Shown here in pieces: positions 1 through 7,309 of a DNA stretch of 21,028 nt (position 1 is its first letter; every line of letters begins with the position of its first letter). This DNA is from Scalindua sp964584595 (lineage in GTDB: Bacteria > Planctomycetota > Brocadiia > Brocadiales > Scalinduaceae). The stretch spans positions 1 through 21,028 of the forward strand of contig CAZPAM010000045.1 in the NCBI GenBank assembly GCA_964584595.1. Direction: 5' to 3'. The position numbers were made by a program, and so were the translations under genes. Under the pieces are notes generated by a model that saw only the letters and a program-made list of their open reading frames with translations, had not been told where the DNA came from and made no database searches.

Positions 1-1290
1 GAGGTTCTCTCTACGAATGGTAACACACATCTTGGCGGAGATGACATTGATCAGGTACTACTTAACTACATTGCTGACGAGTTTAAAAAAGAGCAGGGTA
101 TTGAGCTCAGGCAGGATCATATGGCTTTGCAACGTCTTAAGGAAGCTGCTGAAAAGGCTAAATGCGAACTTTCAACTTCGACGACTGCGGAGATTAATCT
201 TCCGTTTATAACNNNNNNNNNNGCTAAATTTGAACAATTGATAAATCATCTTATCGAGAAGTGCCGCAAGCCATGTGAGCTTGCAATGGAAGATGCAAAA
301 GTCAGTCCCGGAGATATAAACGAGATAATACTAGTGGGCGGGACGACAAGGTCTCCTATTGTACAGAAACTGGTACAAGAGGTTTTTAAGAAAGATCTGA
401 ATAAGAGCGTAAACCCGGATGAAGTTGTTGCATTGGGTGCTGCCATTCAAGGCGCTGTTCTTGCCGGTGAAGTTCATGATGTCTTGTTATTGGATGTTAC
501 ACCGCTTTCATTGGGAATTGAAACCCTTGGAAATGTTTGTACAGTTCTGATTCCACGAAACACTACAATACCGACAAATAAAAAAGAGATATTTTCAACT
601 GCGGCAGATAATCAAACTGCTGTAGACATTCACGTTTTGCAGGGAGAACGTCCAATGACTGCCGATAACCGGACACTTGGGCGCTTCCAATTAGCCGGAA
701 TCCCTCCGGCCCCAAGAGGTGTTCCGCAGGTTGAGGTCTCTTTTGATATTGATGCAAATGGTATCCTTCATGTTTCAGCTAAAGATCTTGGAACGGGTAA
801 GGAACAATCTATCCAGATTCAATCGTCTTCCGGATTATCTGAAGAAGAAATCAAGAAGATGCAAAGTGAAGCTGAATCGCATGCCGAAGAAGATAAAAGT
901 AAGAGGGAATTAGTAGATGTGTTGAATCAGGCTGATCAGGCAATCTATTCGACTGAAAACACCTTAAAAGAACATGGTGATAAGGTTAGTGAGGAAGAGA
1001 AGGCCAACATAGAACAGGCGCTGGAAAAACTTAAGAAGGAGAAAGAGGGAACTAATGTAGAAGAGATCAAGAAAGCAACAGAGGAACTACAGACAGCTTC
1101 CCATAAACTGGCACAGGCTATGTACGAGGAATCAGCACAGAAGGAGCAGGCCGCAGCAGGTGCGGGTGCAGAAGCTGGTGCAGATGCAGATCCCGGTGCG
1201 GCAACGGAAGGAAGTGAATCTGAAGGAAAGGACTCTAAGAAAGGTAAAGAGGGGGACGTCATTGACGCAGATTATGAGGTCAAAGAATAA
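1..1290 (+). CDS. dnaK: Chaperone DnaK (Hsp70), 5'-truncated by window edge
   Basis: ATP-dependent cytosolic Hsp70 chaperone that works with DnaJ and GrpE. The frame is open from base 1 (first residues EVLSTNGNTHLGGDDID, the conserved nucleotide-binding-domain segment), so the real start lies outside the window. Visible landmarks are DINEIILVGGTTRSP, VNPDEVVALGAAIQG, the linker-region DVLLLDVTPLSLGIE, the substrate-binding beta domain and the helical lid. It ends in an Ala/Gly/Glu-rich disordered tail closing with GDVIDADYEVKE, typical of bacterial DnaK. A run of 10 N at 213-222 interrupts it between LPFIT and AKFEQL. Known DnaK proteins have about 15 residues there, so roughly 36 bases are likely missing from the assembly although the frame happens to be kept. 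An intrinsic terminator follows the stop. Confidence 0.98.
   Translation, partial: EVLSTNGNTHLGGDDIDQVLLNYIADEFKKEQGIELRQDHMALQRLKEAAEKAKCELSTSTTAEINLPFIXXXXAKFEQLINHLIEKCRKPCELAMEDAKVSPGDINEIILVGGTTRSPIVQKLVQEVFKKDLNKSVNPDEVVALGAAIQGAVLAGEVHDVLLLDVTPLSLGIETLGNVCTVLIPRNTTIPTNKKEIFSTAADNQTAVDIHVLQGERPMTADNRTLGRFQLAGIPPAPRGVPQVEVSFDIDANGILHVSAKDLGTGKEQSIQIQSSSGLSEEEIKKMQSEAESHAEEDKSKRELVDVLNQADQAIYSTENTLKEHGDKVSEEEKANIEQALEKLKKEKEGTNVEEIKKATEELQTASHKLAQAMYEESAQKEQAAAGAGAEAGADADPGAATEGSESEGKDSKKGKEGDVIDADYEVKE
213..222. other. Assembly gap (10 N) inside dnaK
   Basis: Ten unknown bases. By comparison with E. coli DnaK, where ADATGPKHMNIKVTR lies between LPYIT and AKLESL, the true gap should be nearer 45 bases. 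The N run is therefore a placeholder and not a measured length. Confidence 0.95.
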
Positions 1291-1341
1291 GGTGTTATAG
1301 GCTTTCCCAACTGTTTACCGGAATTCTTGAAGAACTAATAA

Positions 1342-1378
1342 TGAAAAAGTCGGGATATACCCGGCTTTTTCATTTTAT
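1342..1378 (+). terminator. Intrinsic terminator of dnaK
   Basis: A 13-bp stem (1342-1354 with 1360-1372, one G-T pair) has a 5-base ATATA loop. The 3' arm ends in CTTTTTCA and is followed by TTTTA. It lies 51 bases after the dnaK stop. Confidence 0.9.
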
Positions 1379-1422
1379 AGATATAAGTGCAGAACATTGG
1401 TATTTTCACGAAAGACCTGAAC

Positions 1423-2538
1423 ATGAAACTGGACAAGAAGAAGATCATATTTATTGTAGGGATACTGATAAGTATTATCTGCTCCTGGCTTTTTGCGAGA
1501 AAGATTGAGTGGTCTCAGTTGAGTGTGGCACTTAAGGATGCAAAATATATATATATCATACCTACATTAATACTCATCTTTGTGAGTCACTATCTCAGGG
1601 CGGTCAGATGGTCTGCATTAATTGCACCAATAAAGAGAGTCTCTGTGTTGCACCTGTTCTCTGCAACAATGATTGGTTTTATGGCAAACAGTGTGTTACC
1701 GGCAAGGATTGGAGAGATTATAAGGCCTGTCATGGTCGCAAAGAAAGCGAAGGTTAAGATAACCGCATCATTTGCTACGGTTGTGATGGAAAGAATTTTT
1801 GATATGTTAAGCATTATAGTATTTGCATCACTGCTTTTCTTCTTCCTGCCTGCAAATACATTAGAGGACAAGAGCGTCAGTGTGATTAACCATGCCGAGG
1901 CGTCAGCAGAAGTTGTAAGGTCAGAAAATGTTAATGCGGAGAGTAAGGCAGAGGCCCCAAATACAATAAAGCAATTGAAGAAATGGTCAATCGTAATGGC
2001 ATTTCTTGGGATACTTGCAATAACGTCACTTTTCTTATTATCATTATACCCCAAAAAGGCGGGTGCAGTTTTTGAGAAACTGCTTTTCTTCTTTCCGCAT
2101 CATCTAAAAGATAAGCTGGTTAACCTGCTTCATTCATTCATTTCCGGCCTTCAGGTCTTTGACCACAAAACAAAGCTGTTATGGATAGGGGTGCTGTCTC
2201 TCATTATATGGTTTTTTAATGCCACGCCTATATACATATTATGCTACGCCTTTGATATCAATCTATCATTTGCAGGTGCATGTTTTGTGCTGGTCTGTCT
2301 GTGCCTGGCTATAGCACTGCCACAGGCGCCGGGTTTTATTGGGGTTTTTCACATTGCTGTTCAAAAGACCTTGATTATATTTGGTGTCGGCTTGTCATCT
2401 GCGCAGAGTTTCGCAATAATCCTGTGGGCGCTGAGTGTCATACCTGTTACAATAGTCGGACTCCTGTTTCTCTGGAGAGAGGGAATGAGCTTCGGAGAGA
2501 TATCGCATTATGATGAAGAAGTGCCGGAGCAGATGTAG
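1423..2538 (+). CDS. Flippase-like / lysylphosphatidylglycerol synthase TM-region family membrane protein (UPF0104)
   Basis: A 371-aa polytopic inner-membrane protein of the UPF0104/PF03706 type, a family that includes lipid flippase-like domains. Family landmarks are the N-terminal MKLDKKKIIFIVGILIS segment, HYLRAVRWSALIAPIK, GFMANSVLPARIGEIIRPVM, the ATVVMERIFDM motif and the C-terminal ALPQAPGFIGVFHIAVQ. A charged Ala/Glu-rich loop (about residues 145-175) sits between hydrophobic segments. I start it at ATG 1423, which gives the family-like MKLxKK N-terminus. An in-frame GTG at 1387 would add 12 residues but has no ribosome binding site and abuts the dnaK terminator. It lacks the soluble C-terminal synthetase domain, so it is a transporter/flippase-type member and not a full MprF. 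The gene converges on the rhomboid gene, with 10 bases between stops. Confidence 0.88.
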   Translation: MKLDKKKIIFIVGILISIICSWLFARKIEWSQLSVALKDAKYIYIIPTLILIFVSHYLRAVRWSALIAPIKRVSVLHLFSATMIGFMANSVLPARIGEIIRPVMVAKKAKVKITASFATVVMERIFDMLSIIVFASLLFFFLPANTLEDKSVSVINHAEASAEVVRSENVNAESKAEAPNTIKQLKKWSIVMAFLGILAITSLFLLSLYPKKAGAVFEKLLFFFPHHLKDKLVNLLHSFISGLQVFDHKTKLLWIGVLSLIIWFFNATPIYILCYAFDINLSFAGACFVLVCLCLAIALPQAPGFIGVFHIAVQKTLIIFGVGLSSAQSFAIILWALSVIPVTIVGLLFLWREGMSFGEISHYDEEVPEQM

Positions 2539-2548
2539 GCGAGACTCA

Positions 2549-3244
2549 TTATCTCCGCCTTACGGGTTTTCTCGCAAAGAATATGCGCATGATGTACAGT
2601 ATTATTACCCCTGCCGCAAACCCCCCTACATGTGCCCACCATGCAACACCGGCACCTGAAGTTGATGCCGTGATAGATGCTGCACCGCTGAAGAATTGAA
2701 TAACAAACCAGAAGCCGAGGACGACCATTGCCGGGAGTTCCATTACCTGTATGAAAACAAACACAGGTACTATGGTGACAACCCTTGCACGTGGAAACGT
2801 TATCATATACGCCCCAAGCACACCTGCAATTGCTCCGCTGGCACCTACACATGGAACTTTTGACTGGATGTTGAAGAAGACGTGAACGGATGAAGCGATA
2901 ACGCCACAGAGGAGATAAAAGAGTATGAACCTAAAGTGCCCCAGTTTGTCTTCAATATTATCACCGAATATCCAGAGAAACCACATGTTGCCGATAAGGT
3001 GAACAAACCCTCCGTGCAGAAACAATGATGAAATGAACGGAAAAAATGTATTTATAAATGTTAAGTCAGAAGCCTGGGAATAATAACTGACTTTAAGTGG
3101 TACTACACCGTATTTCATTATAAATTTGCCTAAACCTGGTCCCAGGGAAAGTTCATACAGGAATATGAGAACGTTTATGACAATAATCCCTATTGTGACA
3201 TAGGGAAATGTACCTGATGGATTTCTGTCTTTTATGGGTATCAT
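2549..3244 (-). CDS. Rhomboid family intramembrane serine protease
   Basis: A 231-aa membrane protease that cleaves within or next to transmembrane segments. It carries the rhomboid signature: HLIGNMWFLWIFG (His82/Asn86, oxyanion side), GASGAIAG with nucleophile Ser136, and HVGGFAAG with catalytic His205. About six or seven hydrophobic segments fit the GlpG-like six-TM core plus one N-terminal segment. No cytosolic GlpG N-domain is present; the protein starts a few residues before the first membrane segment, and the short C-terminal tail is RKPVRRR. It lies 60 bases downstream of the amidase lipoprotein gene on the same strand, so the two are probably cotranscribed. Substrates cannot be inferred. 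Confidence 0.95.
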   Translation of the reverse strand: MIPIKDRNPSGTFPYVTIGIIVINVLIFLYELSLGPGLGKFIMKYGVVPLKVSYYSQASDLTFINTFFPFISSLFLHGGFVHLIGNMWFLWIFGDNIEDKLGHFRFILFYLLCGVIASSVHVFFNIQSKVPCVGASGAIAGVLGAYMITFPRARVVTIVPVFVFIQVMELPAMVVLGFWFVIQFFSGAASITASTSGAGVAWWAHVGGFAAGVIILYIMRIFFARKPVRRR

Positions 3245-3304
3245 TATCGCTTTATAATATTATAAGAGGCTAACGACTTATCCCCGAAGCTCAGTTACTA
3301 CTGT

Positions 3305-3904
3305 CTATTTTAGACTTGCCAATACTTTGTTGTAAGGGAAATGCCTGCCCGGGCATGCTGTTTTACGAAAGGTTCTATGCATTATGACTTGGTTTCTGGG
3401 TATGTTGCAGCGTTCCTGGAGATAATTTATTAAATACGTTAGAGACGAGATCTGTGAGCTTGTCGGATAGCCCTCTTCAAAATTACCAATTAAACAGATT
3501 CCCACGCCATGCTTGTTATATTCATCTTTGCCTGCGTGTGCACCATCTATCTGGTCATCCCATCTGTTTCCAACCTCTATCTGGCCGTCTCTTGAGCCGT
3601 TTCCGTTTCCTATTAAGAAATGATAGCCCAGGCCGTTTACCCATCCCTTCTCATCTTTGTGATACTTGCCTATCGAAGCGGCATTTCCTGAATCAGAAGC
3701 ACTGTGATGTATGACAACATATTTCCATGGCCTTAATTTGAATTTATTTAATTCACTCATGATAGATTTCGGAATAACTACTTCGGTTTTTGGTTTCTTA
3801 GGTTTATACGGCGGCAGCGTTGATACATATGTACTGCTGCAGCCATATAAGAGCGGTACTATCAGGAAAAGGAACTTAAGACAGGACCGTCTGTATTTGA
3901 TCAT
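3305..3904 (-). CDS. N-acetylmuramoyl-L-alanine amidase (PGRP/amidase_2 type) lipoprotein
   Basis: A 199-aa predicted lipoprotein. A basic N-terminus and hydrophobic stretch (residues 8-21) are followed by lipobox L-Y-G-Cys22. A Pro/Lys-rich linker then leads to a zinc amidase domain of the peptidoglycan-recognition/T7-lysozyme family. Zinc-ligand motifs are visible: VIHHSAS (His66/67), MHRTF (His176) and CPGRHFP (Cys184). GYHFLIGNG and GAHAGKDEYN are typical PGRP core strands and GVGICLIGNFE is a family hallmark. It is expected to cut the amide bond between MurNAc and the stem peptide in the periplasm for cell-wall turnover or recycling. It is the first gene of a probable two-gene unit with the rhomboid. 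Confidence 0.93.
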   Translation of the reverse strand: MIKYRRSCLKFLFLIVPLLYGCSSTYVSTLPPYKPKKPKTEVVIPKSIMSELNKFKLRPWKYVVIHHSASDSGNAASIGKYHKDEKGWVNGLGYHFLIGNGNGSRDGQIEVGNRWDDQIDGAHAGKDEYNKHGVGICLIGNFEEGYPTSSQISSLTYLINYLQERCNIPRNQVIMHRTFRKTACPGRHFPYNKVLASLK

Positions 3905-4216
3905 TAATATTGTCTCCGGGTCAAAATACTCTGTTGCTGTTTAAATAAGTTAGTTACTGAAACACAGATAGCTCAATTTAATTATACTAAAATTGATATC
4001 AGATGAACAGAAGGTAAGTTTGAAGAGAGGGTGATGTATATATATAAGAATAGTGATGCTATCAATAAACTCTCCAAAAGTCAATGGAATAACATTATAG
4101 GCCAAGGGGCATCATGCCTGGCTGTATAAGTCGCCTGTCGCCTGAGGACGCCCCTGAAGCAATCTACAGGCCTGTCTCCAGCCTCCTGATCTACAATAGG
4201 GAATTGCCAATAGTCA
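3905..4216. other. Intergenic region without a gene
   Basis: Upstream flank of the amidase gene. I see no convincing ORF. A GC-richer patch at 4101-4190 can form a weak stem (AGGGGC 4105-4110 with GCCCCT 4150-4155), but no known RNA family was recognised. Confidence 0.5.
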
Positions 4217-4409
4217 ATCCTCAAACCTCCTTTTCTCAAAGGTGGGGTGGAACCCCCCAGTTGAGGGATTTCCCTGGGGGTCGTTCATAACCTGTTTGTT
4301 TTCGTGCAACTCCCGCAAATCATAGAGACAATTCTCCGAATTGCCTGGGAGAAATCCCCCCACCCTGTATACGTTAGATTAGAACACCATCACCCTCTCC
4401 ATGCCATAA

Positions 4410-4425
4410 TTTTAGTTTTTTTAAG
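4410..4425 (+). repeat. T-rich 16-mer TTTTAGTTTTTTTAAG, copy 1
   Basis: The same 16 bases occur at 4541-4556 and 7679-7694, with near copies at 7216-7231 and 9472-9487. This copy lies upstream of the TATCA palindrome, and the other exact copies sit directly before ribosome binding sites. Function unknown. Confidence 0.75.
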
Positions 4426-4430
4426 TCATG

Positions 4431-4446
4431 TATCATCAATGTGATA
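4431..4446. promoter_or_regulatory. Palindrome TATCA-N6-TGATA, possible activator site
   Basis: Perfect 5-bp arms around TCAATG, 57 bases upstream of the sigma-54-type promoter. The equivalent in the second leader (from 7237) has the same spacing with one arm mismatch (TGTTA). Position near -75 fits an upstream activator site; the binding protein is unknown. Confidence 0.45.
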
Positions 4447-4487
4447 GGAGGGAGATGTTTCAATAGTTTTGCCGTAAAAAATAACTT

Positions 4488-4503
4488 TGGCACATAGTTT
4501 GAG
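4488..4503 (+). promoter_or_regulatory. Sigma-54-type promoter (-24/-12), copy 1
   Basis: TGGCACATAGTTTGAG matches the consensus TGGCACRNNNNTTGCW in register, except that GC at -12 is GA and the last base is G. The same element with the same flanks occurs at 7294-7309. Predicted transcription start is near 4513, which gives the 515-aa gene a leader of about 60 bases. Confidence 0.65.
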
Positions 4504-4540
4504 ATAAGAAGGGTTGTGAAAATTAGGGAAATTTAGAATC

Positions 4541-4556
4541 TTTTAGTTTTTTTAAG
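4541..4556 (+). repeat. T-rich 16-mer, copy 2 (immediately before RBS)
   Basis: Exact copy of the 16-mer at 4410. It is followed directly by the AAGGAGG ribosome binding site of the 515-aa gene and would form a U-rich segment of the mRNA leader. Confidence 0.7.
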
Positions 4557-4571
4557 AAGGAGGAAAATAAG

Positions 4572-6119
4572 ATGAGTAATGTAAATAATGTAGGTAATGG
4601 TAATGGTAACGTTGCAGAAGCTCAAGCAGCGGCAGAAAAAGCAGCAGAAAGAGCAGCAGAAAGAGCAGAAAAAGCAGCAGAAAGAGCAGCCAGGACTGAT
4701 AAGGTTGAGGTCAGTAAGAAGGGTTTAGAGCTTGCAGCAGCAGCAAAGGCTGATACCACTTCCAAAGTAGTGGTGACGCCACAGGAGGCAACGACTGCTG
4801 AAATAAGTGACCCTAAGGTAGAAAAGGCGAATAAGAAGGTTACGGCCGCTGAGAAGTCTCAGGACCAGAGAAAGAACGCTCGCCAAGCCATGAGGGAAAA
4901 CCGACAGGAACTTAGAAAGCTCGTTAAGGGCCTTAAGAAACTTGGCATGGGTTCGAGGCAAGTCAGTAAGATAGTCAAGAATGCCAATAGAAAGGCTAAT
5001 AAGGTTGTCGCCAAGGAGATTAAACAGGCTTACAATGACGTTCGTTCACATAAGATTAATAAACAGTCATTCTACAATAAGCTGTATGGAGCCGCTGTCA
5101 AGAAGTTGGATGGATTGGTTTCCGCACTGAGAGATGCCTATGAACAGAAACTGGCATCTAGTCAGAGTGAACCTGTAGCAGTTAAACCGATAGAGACTAT
5201 GGATCCGCCGGAACCGGTAAAGAAAGCGGATGAAGCAGAAGATAAGAATGCAGAAGCGGTAAAGGAAACAGCTAATGAAACTAAGTCAGATGAGACAACT
5301 AAGCCAGCTGCTGAAACCAAGGTAACTGATGCAGATGATGCATCTAAGGCAAATGCTGAGAAAGGCGAAGAAGCGGCAAAGGAATCTGCTAATGCAACTA
5401 AGTCAGATGAGACATCTGGTGCAAATAAAGAGACCAAGGTAACTGATGCAGATGATGCAGCTAAGGCAAATGCTGAGAAAAGTGCAGAAGCTGCAAAGGA
5501 AAACGCTAATAAAACTTCAGAAAAAGAAGTAAAGACTGAGAACGGAAATACAGTCAAAGCAGAGAAGACAAAAGAGACCAAGACAGCTGAAGAAGGTGGC
5601 AACGGTAAAGCTTTAGGCAAAGGTAATGGAATCTTAGGTTCAGGAGCAAAGCCAATCAATGGTAAAGGAAACGAAGGTAATGCGTTTGGCCAGTTAGTAA
5701 ACTTCTTCAGTGATATTGATAAGATGATCAATGGATTTGCGGATAAAGCTGAAGGCAAAGGTGGAGACAAAGGCGATAGTTTATTAAACTTTGCAGACAG
5801 GTTGAGTGATATGTTTTCCGGCATAAATAAAGCGTTTGGCAGAGGCTCAAATGACAATGTCGGACACAAGCTGGGAATGGCTCAGGTAAAGAAGGAGACA
5901 GCCGGCCAGTTGTTTAACAGCGACGGACACGGCAGCGGAGCCATTAACCGTATAGGTGACGCTGGAGAAGGCAGTGGTAATTTTAATGCCGTAAGCTTCA
6001 TGTCCTCACTATCTAATGGCATCAATGAAGGACTTGAGAGCTATAAGGATGTGCAGAAAGCTGAAAAGGAGTCTAAAGAAGAGCCTACTAAAGAAGAAGC
6101 TGTCAGTGCAGTAGCTTAA
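4572..6119 (+). CDS. Ala/Lys/Glu-rich repeat protein, large family member A (515 aa)
   Basis: I do not recognise a named family. ATG 4572 has a strong AAGGAGG site. Segments: Asn/Gly-rich start; Ala/Glu/Arg helix (17-42); motif D-K-V-E-V-S48 followed by LELAAAAKA (43-60); a conserved helical domain (about 98-192, from NARQAMRENRQEL to DGLVSALRDAY); low-complexity repeats of about 39 residues starting at 248 and 287 (ETKVTDADDA... KANAEK...); a Gly/Asn-rich linker; and a conserved C-terminal domain (370-495) with AFGQLVNFF, LSDMFSGINKAFG, DNVGHKLGMAQ and GDAGEGSGNFNAVSF. It ends EEAVSAVA. No signal peptide or transmembrane segment is visible. Paralogues are the 547-aa and 132-aa proteins. The N-terminal D-x-V-x-x-S motif loosely recalls FlgM-type or export-related motifs, but that is weak. 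Structural, matrix or secreted roles are inference. Confidence 0.9.
   Translation: MSNVNNVGNGNGNVAEAQAAAEKAAERAAERAEKAAERAARTDKVEVSKKGLELAAAAKADTTSKVVVTPQEATTAEISDPKVEKANKKVTAAEKSQDQRKNARQAMRENRQELRKLVKGLKKLGMGSRQVSKIVKNANRKANKVVAKEIKQAYNDVRSHKINKQSFYNKLYGAAVKKLDGLVSALRDAYEQKLASSQSEPVAVKPIETMDPPEPVKKADEAEDKNAEAVKETANETKSDETTKPAAETKVTDADDASKANAEKGEEAAKESANATKSDETSGANKETKVTDADDAAKANAEKSAEAAKENANKTSEKEVKTENGNTVKAEKTKETKTAEEGGNGKALGKGNGILGSGAKPINGKGNEGNAFGQLVNFFSDIDKMINGFADKAEGKGGDKGDSLLNFADRLSDMFSGINKAFGRGSNDNVGHKLGMAQVKKETAGQLFNSDGHGSGAINRIGDAGEGSGNFNAVSFMSSLSNGINEGLESYKDVQKAEKESKEEPTKEEAVSAVA
5313..5546 (+). repeat. Two 117-base (39-codon) coding repeats
   Basis: Units start at 5313 and 5430, each encoding ETKVTDADDA followed by an Ala/Lys/Glu helix and a Lys/Ser/Asp/Glu segment. 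They correspond to the 96-base units of the 547-aa paralogue with a longer spacer. Confidence 0.8.
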
Positions 6120-6124
6120 ACCCA

Positions 6125-6191
6125 TATCCCTCCCCCCAGGGATAGGGACGTCCACCGGCCTTCGAGCCGGTGGATGTCTCAAGTTGTTACG
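6125..6191 (+). terminator. Double hairpin and conserved tail after the 515-aa gene
   Basis: The first hairpin is TATCCCT 6125-6131 with AGGGATA 6138-6144. The second is a 12-bp stem 6148-6159 with 6166-6177 (one G-T pair) and loop CTTCGA. The stem's 3' arm and the following 14 bases (6166-6191) are identical to 9425-9450 after the 547-aa gene. There is no U tract, so it may attenuate, stabilise or process the mRNA instead of terminating it. Confidence 0.65.
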
Positions 6192-6216
6192 ATGATTCCA
6201 GATGAGGAGATAAACC

Positions 6217-6528
6217 ATGTTTTATATGAATAATAATACAAACAGTGAAGATGGATTATCTGCACCGACGTTTACAGAAGCGGTAGAGACGATTGCGGCA
6301 TGCAGTAACGAGCTGATGGTGGTTGCCGAGGCTATTAAACAATCATGCAGCCTGGTTGAAAACATAGATGAAGCACATAGGGATGTACTCGTTGCCAGGG
6401 CTGAAGCATTGAAAAGCCTGGCTTCACTATATAAAACAAGGTCTGTACGATTTAAAGCAGTTGCGCAAAAGCTTGTAGGAGATGCTGCCGGTGATGATGG
6501 TTTTCGTCGTAATAGCGGCCTGATTTAA
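6217..6528 (+). CDS. Short helical protein, MFYM family, copy 1 (103 aa)
   Basis: Unrecognised family with three copies in this window. ATG 6217 follows GAGGAGATAAACC, with 7 bases between the GAGGAG site and the start; the same leader precedes all copies. It starts MFYMNNNTN, then a mostly helical body: FTEAVETIAACSNELMVVAEA, VENIDEAHRDVLVARAEALKSLASLY and VRFKAVAQKLV. No signal peptide or membrane segment. It is encoded about 100 bases after the 515-aa gene, so probably cotranscribed. Small size, helical character and fixed pairing with the repeat proteins would fit a partner or chaperone, but this is inference only. A 6-bp hairpin (CGGCCT 6516-6521, AGGCCG 6528-6533) spans the stop codon. 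Confidence 0.85.
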   Translation: MFYMNNNTNSEDGLSAPTFTEAVETIAACSNELMVVAEAIKQSCSLVENIDEAHRDVLVARAEALKSLASLYKTRSVRFKAVAQKLVGDAAGDDGFRRNSGLI

Positions 6529-6546
6529 GGCCGGAAGATTTAAAAA

Positions 6547-6580
6547 GTTTAAAAGGGATTTGATTATTACTACTGCGTTA
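6547..6580 (+). pseudogene. Remnant of the 5' end of the MshEN-like gene
   Basis: TTTAAAAGGG, TTTGATTAT, ACTACT and TTA match in order the ribosome-binding and start region of the gene at 10286 (10266-10302). The ATG has become ATT and the SD stretch is shortened. It lies between two MFYM gene copies, as expected for a leftover of tandem duplication. Confidence 0.6.
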
Positions 6581-6597
6581 GCGAGGAGAGATAAATC

Positions 6598-6834
6598 ATG
6601 TTTTATATGAAAGATAATTCAAACAGCGAAGAAGTTCCATCTGCACCGATACTTGTTACAGAAGAGGTAGAAGTGATTGTGGCATGCTGTCACGACCTGA
6701 TGGTAGTTGCAGAGGCTATTAATCTGGCTGAAAACATAGAAGATGCACACAGGGATGTATTCGTTGCCAGGGCTGAAGTATTGAAAAAGCTGGCCTCACT
6801 ATATAATTTAAGGCAGTTGCGCAAAAGCTTGTAG
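6598..6834 (+). CDS. Truncated MFYM-family paralogue, copy 2 (78 aa), probably decaying
   Basis: Starts MFYMKDNSN at ATG 6598 behind GAGGAGAGATAAATC. The body (LMVVAEAI, ENIEDAHRDVFVARAEVLKKLASLYN) is clearly paralogous to 6217-6528. It lacks four residues (KQSC-like) after AEAI through a 12-base deletion. A 16-base deletion after the LASLY codons shifts the frame, so the protein ends with the unrelated RQLRKSL. The DNA past the stop still aligns with the first copy (GCAGTTGCGCAAAAGCTTGTA and AGCGGCCTGAT), showing that the original C-terminal coding sequence remains out of frame. It may still be translated, but most likely is a pseudogene in progress. Confidence 0.65.
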   Translation: MFYMKDNSNSEEVPSAPILVTEEVEVIVACCHDLMVVAEAINLAENIEDAHRDVFVARAEVLKKLASLYNLRQLRKSL

Positions 6835-7020
6835 AAGGTACTGCCAAAAGATGATTTTGTCGCAGTAGCGGCCTGATCTAAGATCCGAACAATCAATCAT
6901 ATACCAGCCAAACTTCTTTTTTTCCTCACGCCAAGCACAAGTGAGAGAACATCTTTGTCCTTCCATTTATACACCTAGACATGGCTATGTCTCAATTCAA
7001 TGATATTAATCTAAAATCAA
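6835..7020. other. Intergenic remnant of the MFYM gene 3' end and spacer
   Basis: Up to about 6880 the DNA is the out-of-frame tail of the truncated MFYM copy. From there to 7020 I see no gene or structure. Confidence 0.55.
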
Positions 7021-7028
7021 AATCACCC

Positions 7029-7080
7029 AAACCTCATACTCCAAAAAGTGGGGTAGTTCCACCCCATGTGGAGGTTTTTT
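7029..7080 (+). terminator. Probable intrinsic terminator at the head of leader copy 2
   Basis: Outer stem AAACCTC (7029-7035) with GAGGTTT (7071-7077) encloses the 7049-7066 hairpin and ends in six T (7075-7080). It would end transcription from the 515-aa/MFYM block. Confidence 0.6.
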
Positions 7081-7293
7081 CACCCGCTCTTCGTAACCTG
7101 TTTATACTCGGTTAAGTACCGCAAATTTTAGCGATAATTTACCGGTTTGCCTGGGGTGGAACCACCCCACCATGCATAAGTTAAATTAGTGCACCATCAC
7201 CCCCTCAGGGGCAAGTTTTTAATTTTTTAAGTCACGTATCATCAATGTGTTAGGGCGTAGTCATCCTGGTTGTTTAAGTGGAAAAAATACCTT

Positions 7294-7309
7294 TGGCACA
7301 TTGTTTGAG
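7294..7309 (+). promoter_or_regulatory. Sigma-54-type promoter (-24/-12), copy 2
   Basis: TGGCACATTGTTTGAG has the same match to the sigma-54 consensus as copy 1, with identical right flank ATAAGAAGGGTT. Predicted start near 7319, leaving about 60 bases to the 88-aa gene. Confidence 0.65.

Larger units (their letters stand above)
4217..4524 (+). repeat. Duplicated leader block, copy 1 (hairpins plus promoter)
   Basis: About 308 bases that recur at 7021-7330. The left part holds G/C-run inverted repeats: CCTCAA 4219-4224 pairs with TTGAGG 4261-4266 around a GGGG/CCCC hairpin, and a second G/C-run element lies near 4345-4375. The middle shares short islands such as TAACCTGTTT and TTGCCTGGG. 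The right part is strongest: 27 bases at 4422-4448 differ from 7228-7254 at only two positions, followed by the promoter region ending in GAAAATT. It leads into the 515-aa gene. Confidence 0.85.

Noticed and set aside
945..1262. Minus-strand ORF in the dnaK tail
   Set aside because: Complement of the low-complexity Ala/Gly/Glu C-terminus of DnaK.
2508..2852. Cys-rich minus-strand ORF overlapping the rhomboid
   Set aside because: Out-of-frame shadow of the rhomboid gene, which has intact catalytic motifs.
4101..4190. Structured RNA candidate in the GC-rich intergenic patch
   Set aside because: Only a 6-bp closing stem and short local pairings; no recognised family and no second copy.
5162..5869. 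Long minus-strand ORF (235 aa) opposite the 515-aa gene
   Set aside because: Ser/Ala/Leu/Pro-rich shadow of the Lys/Glu/Ala repeats on the other strand; no ribosome site and no plausible protein features.
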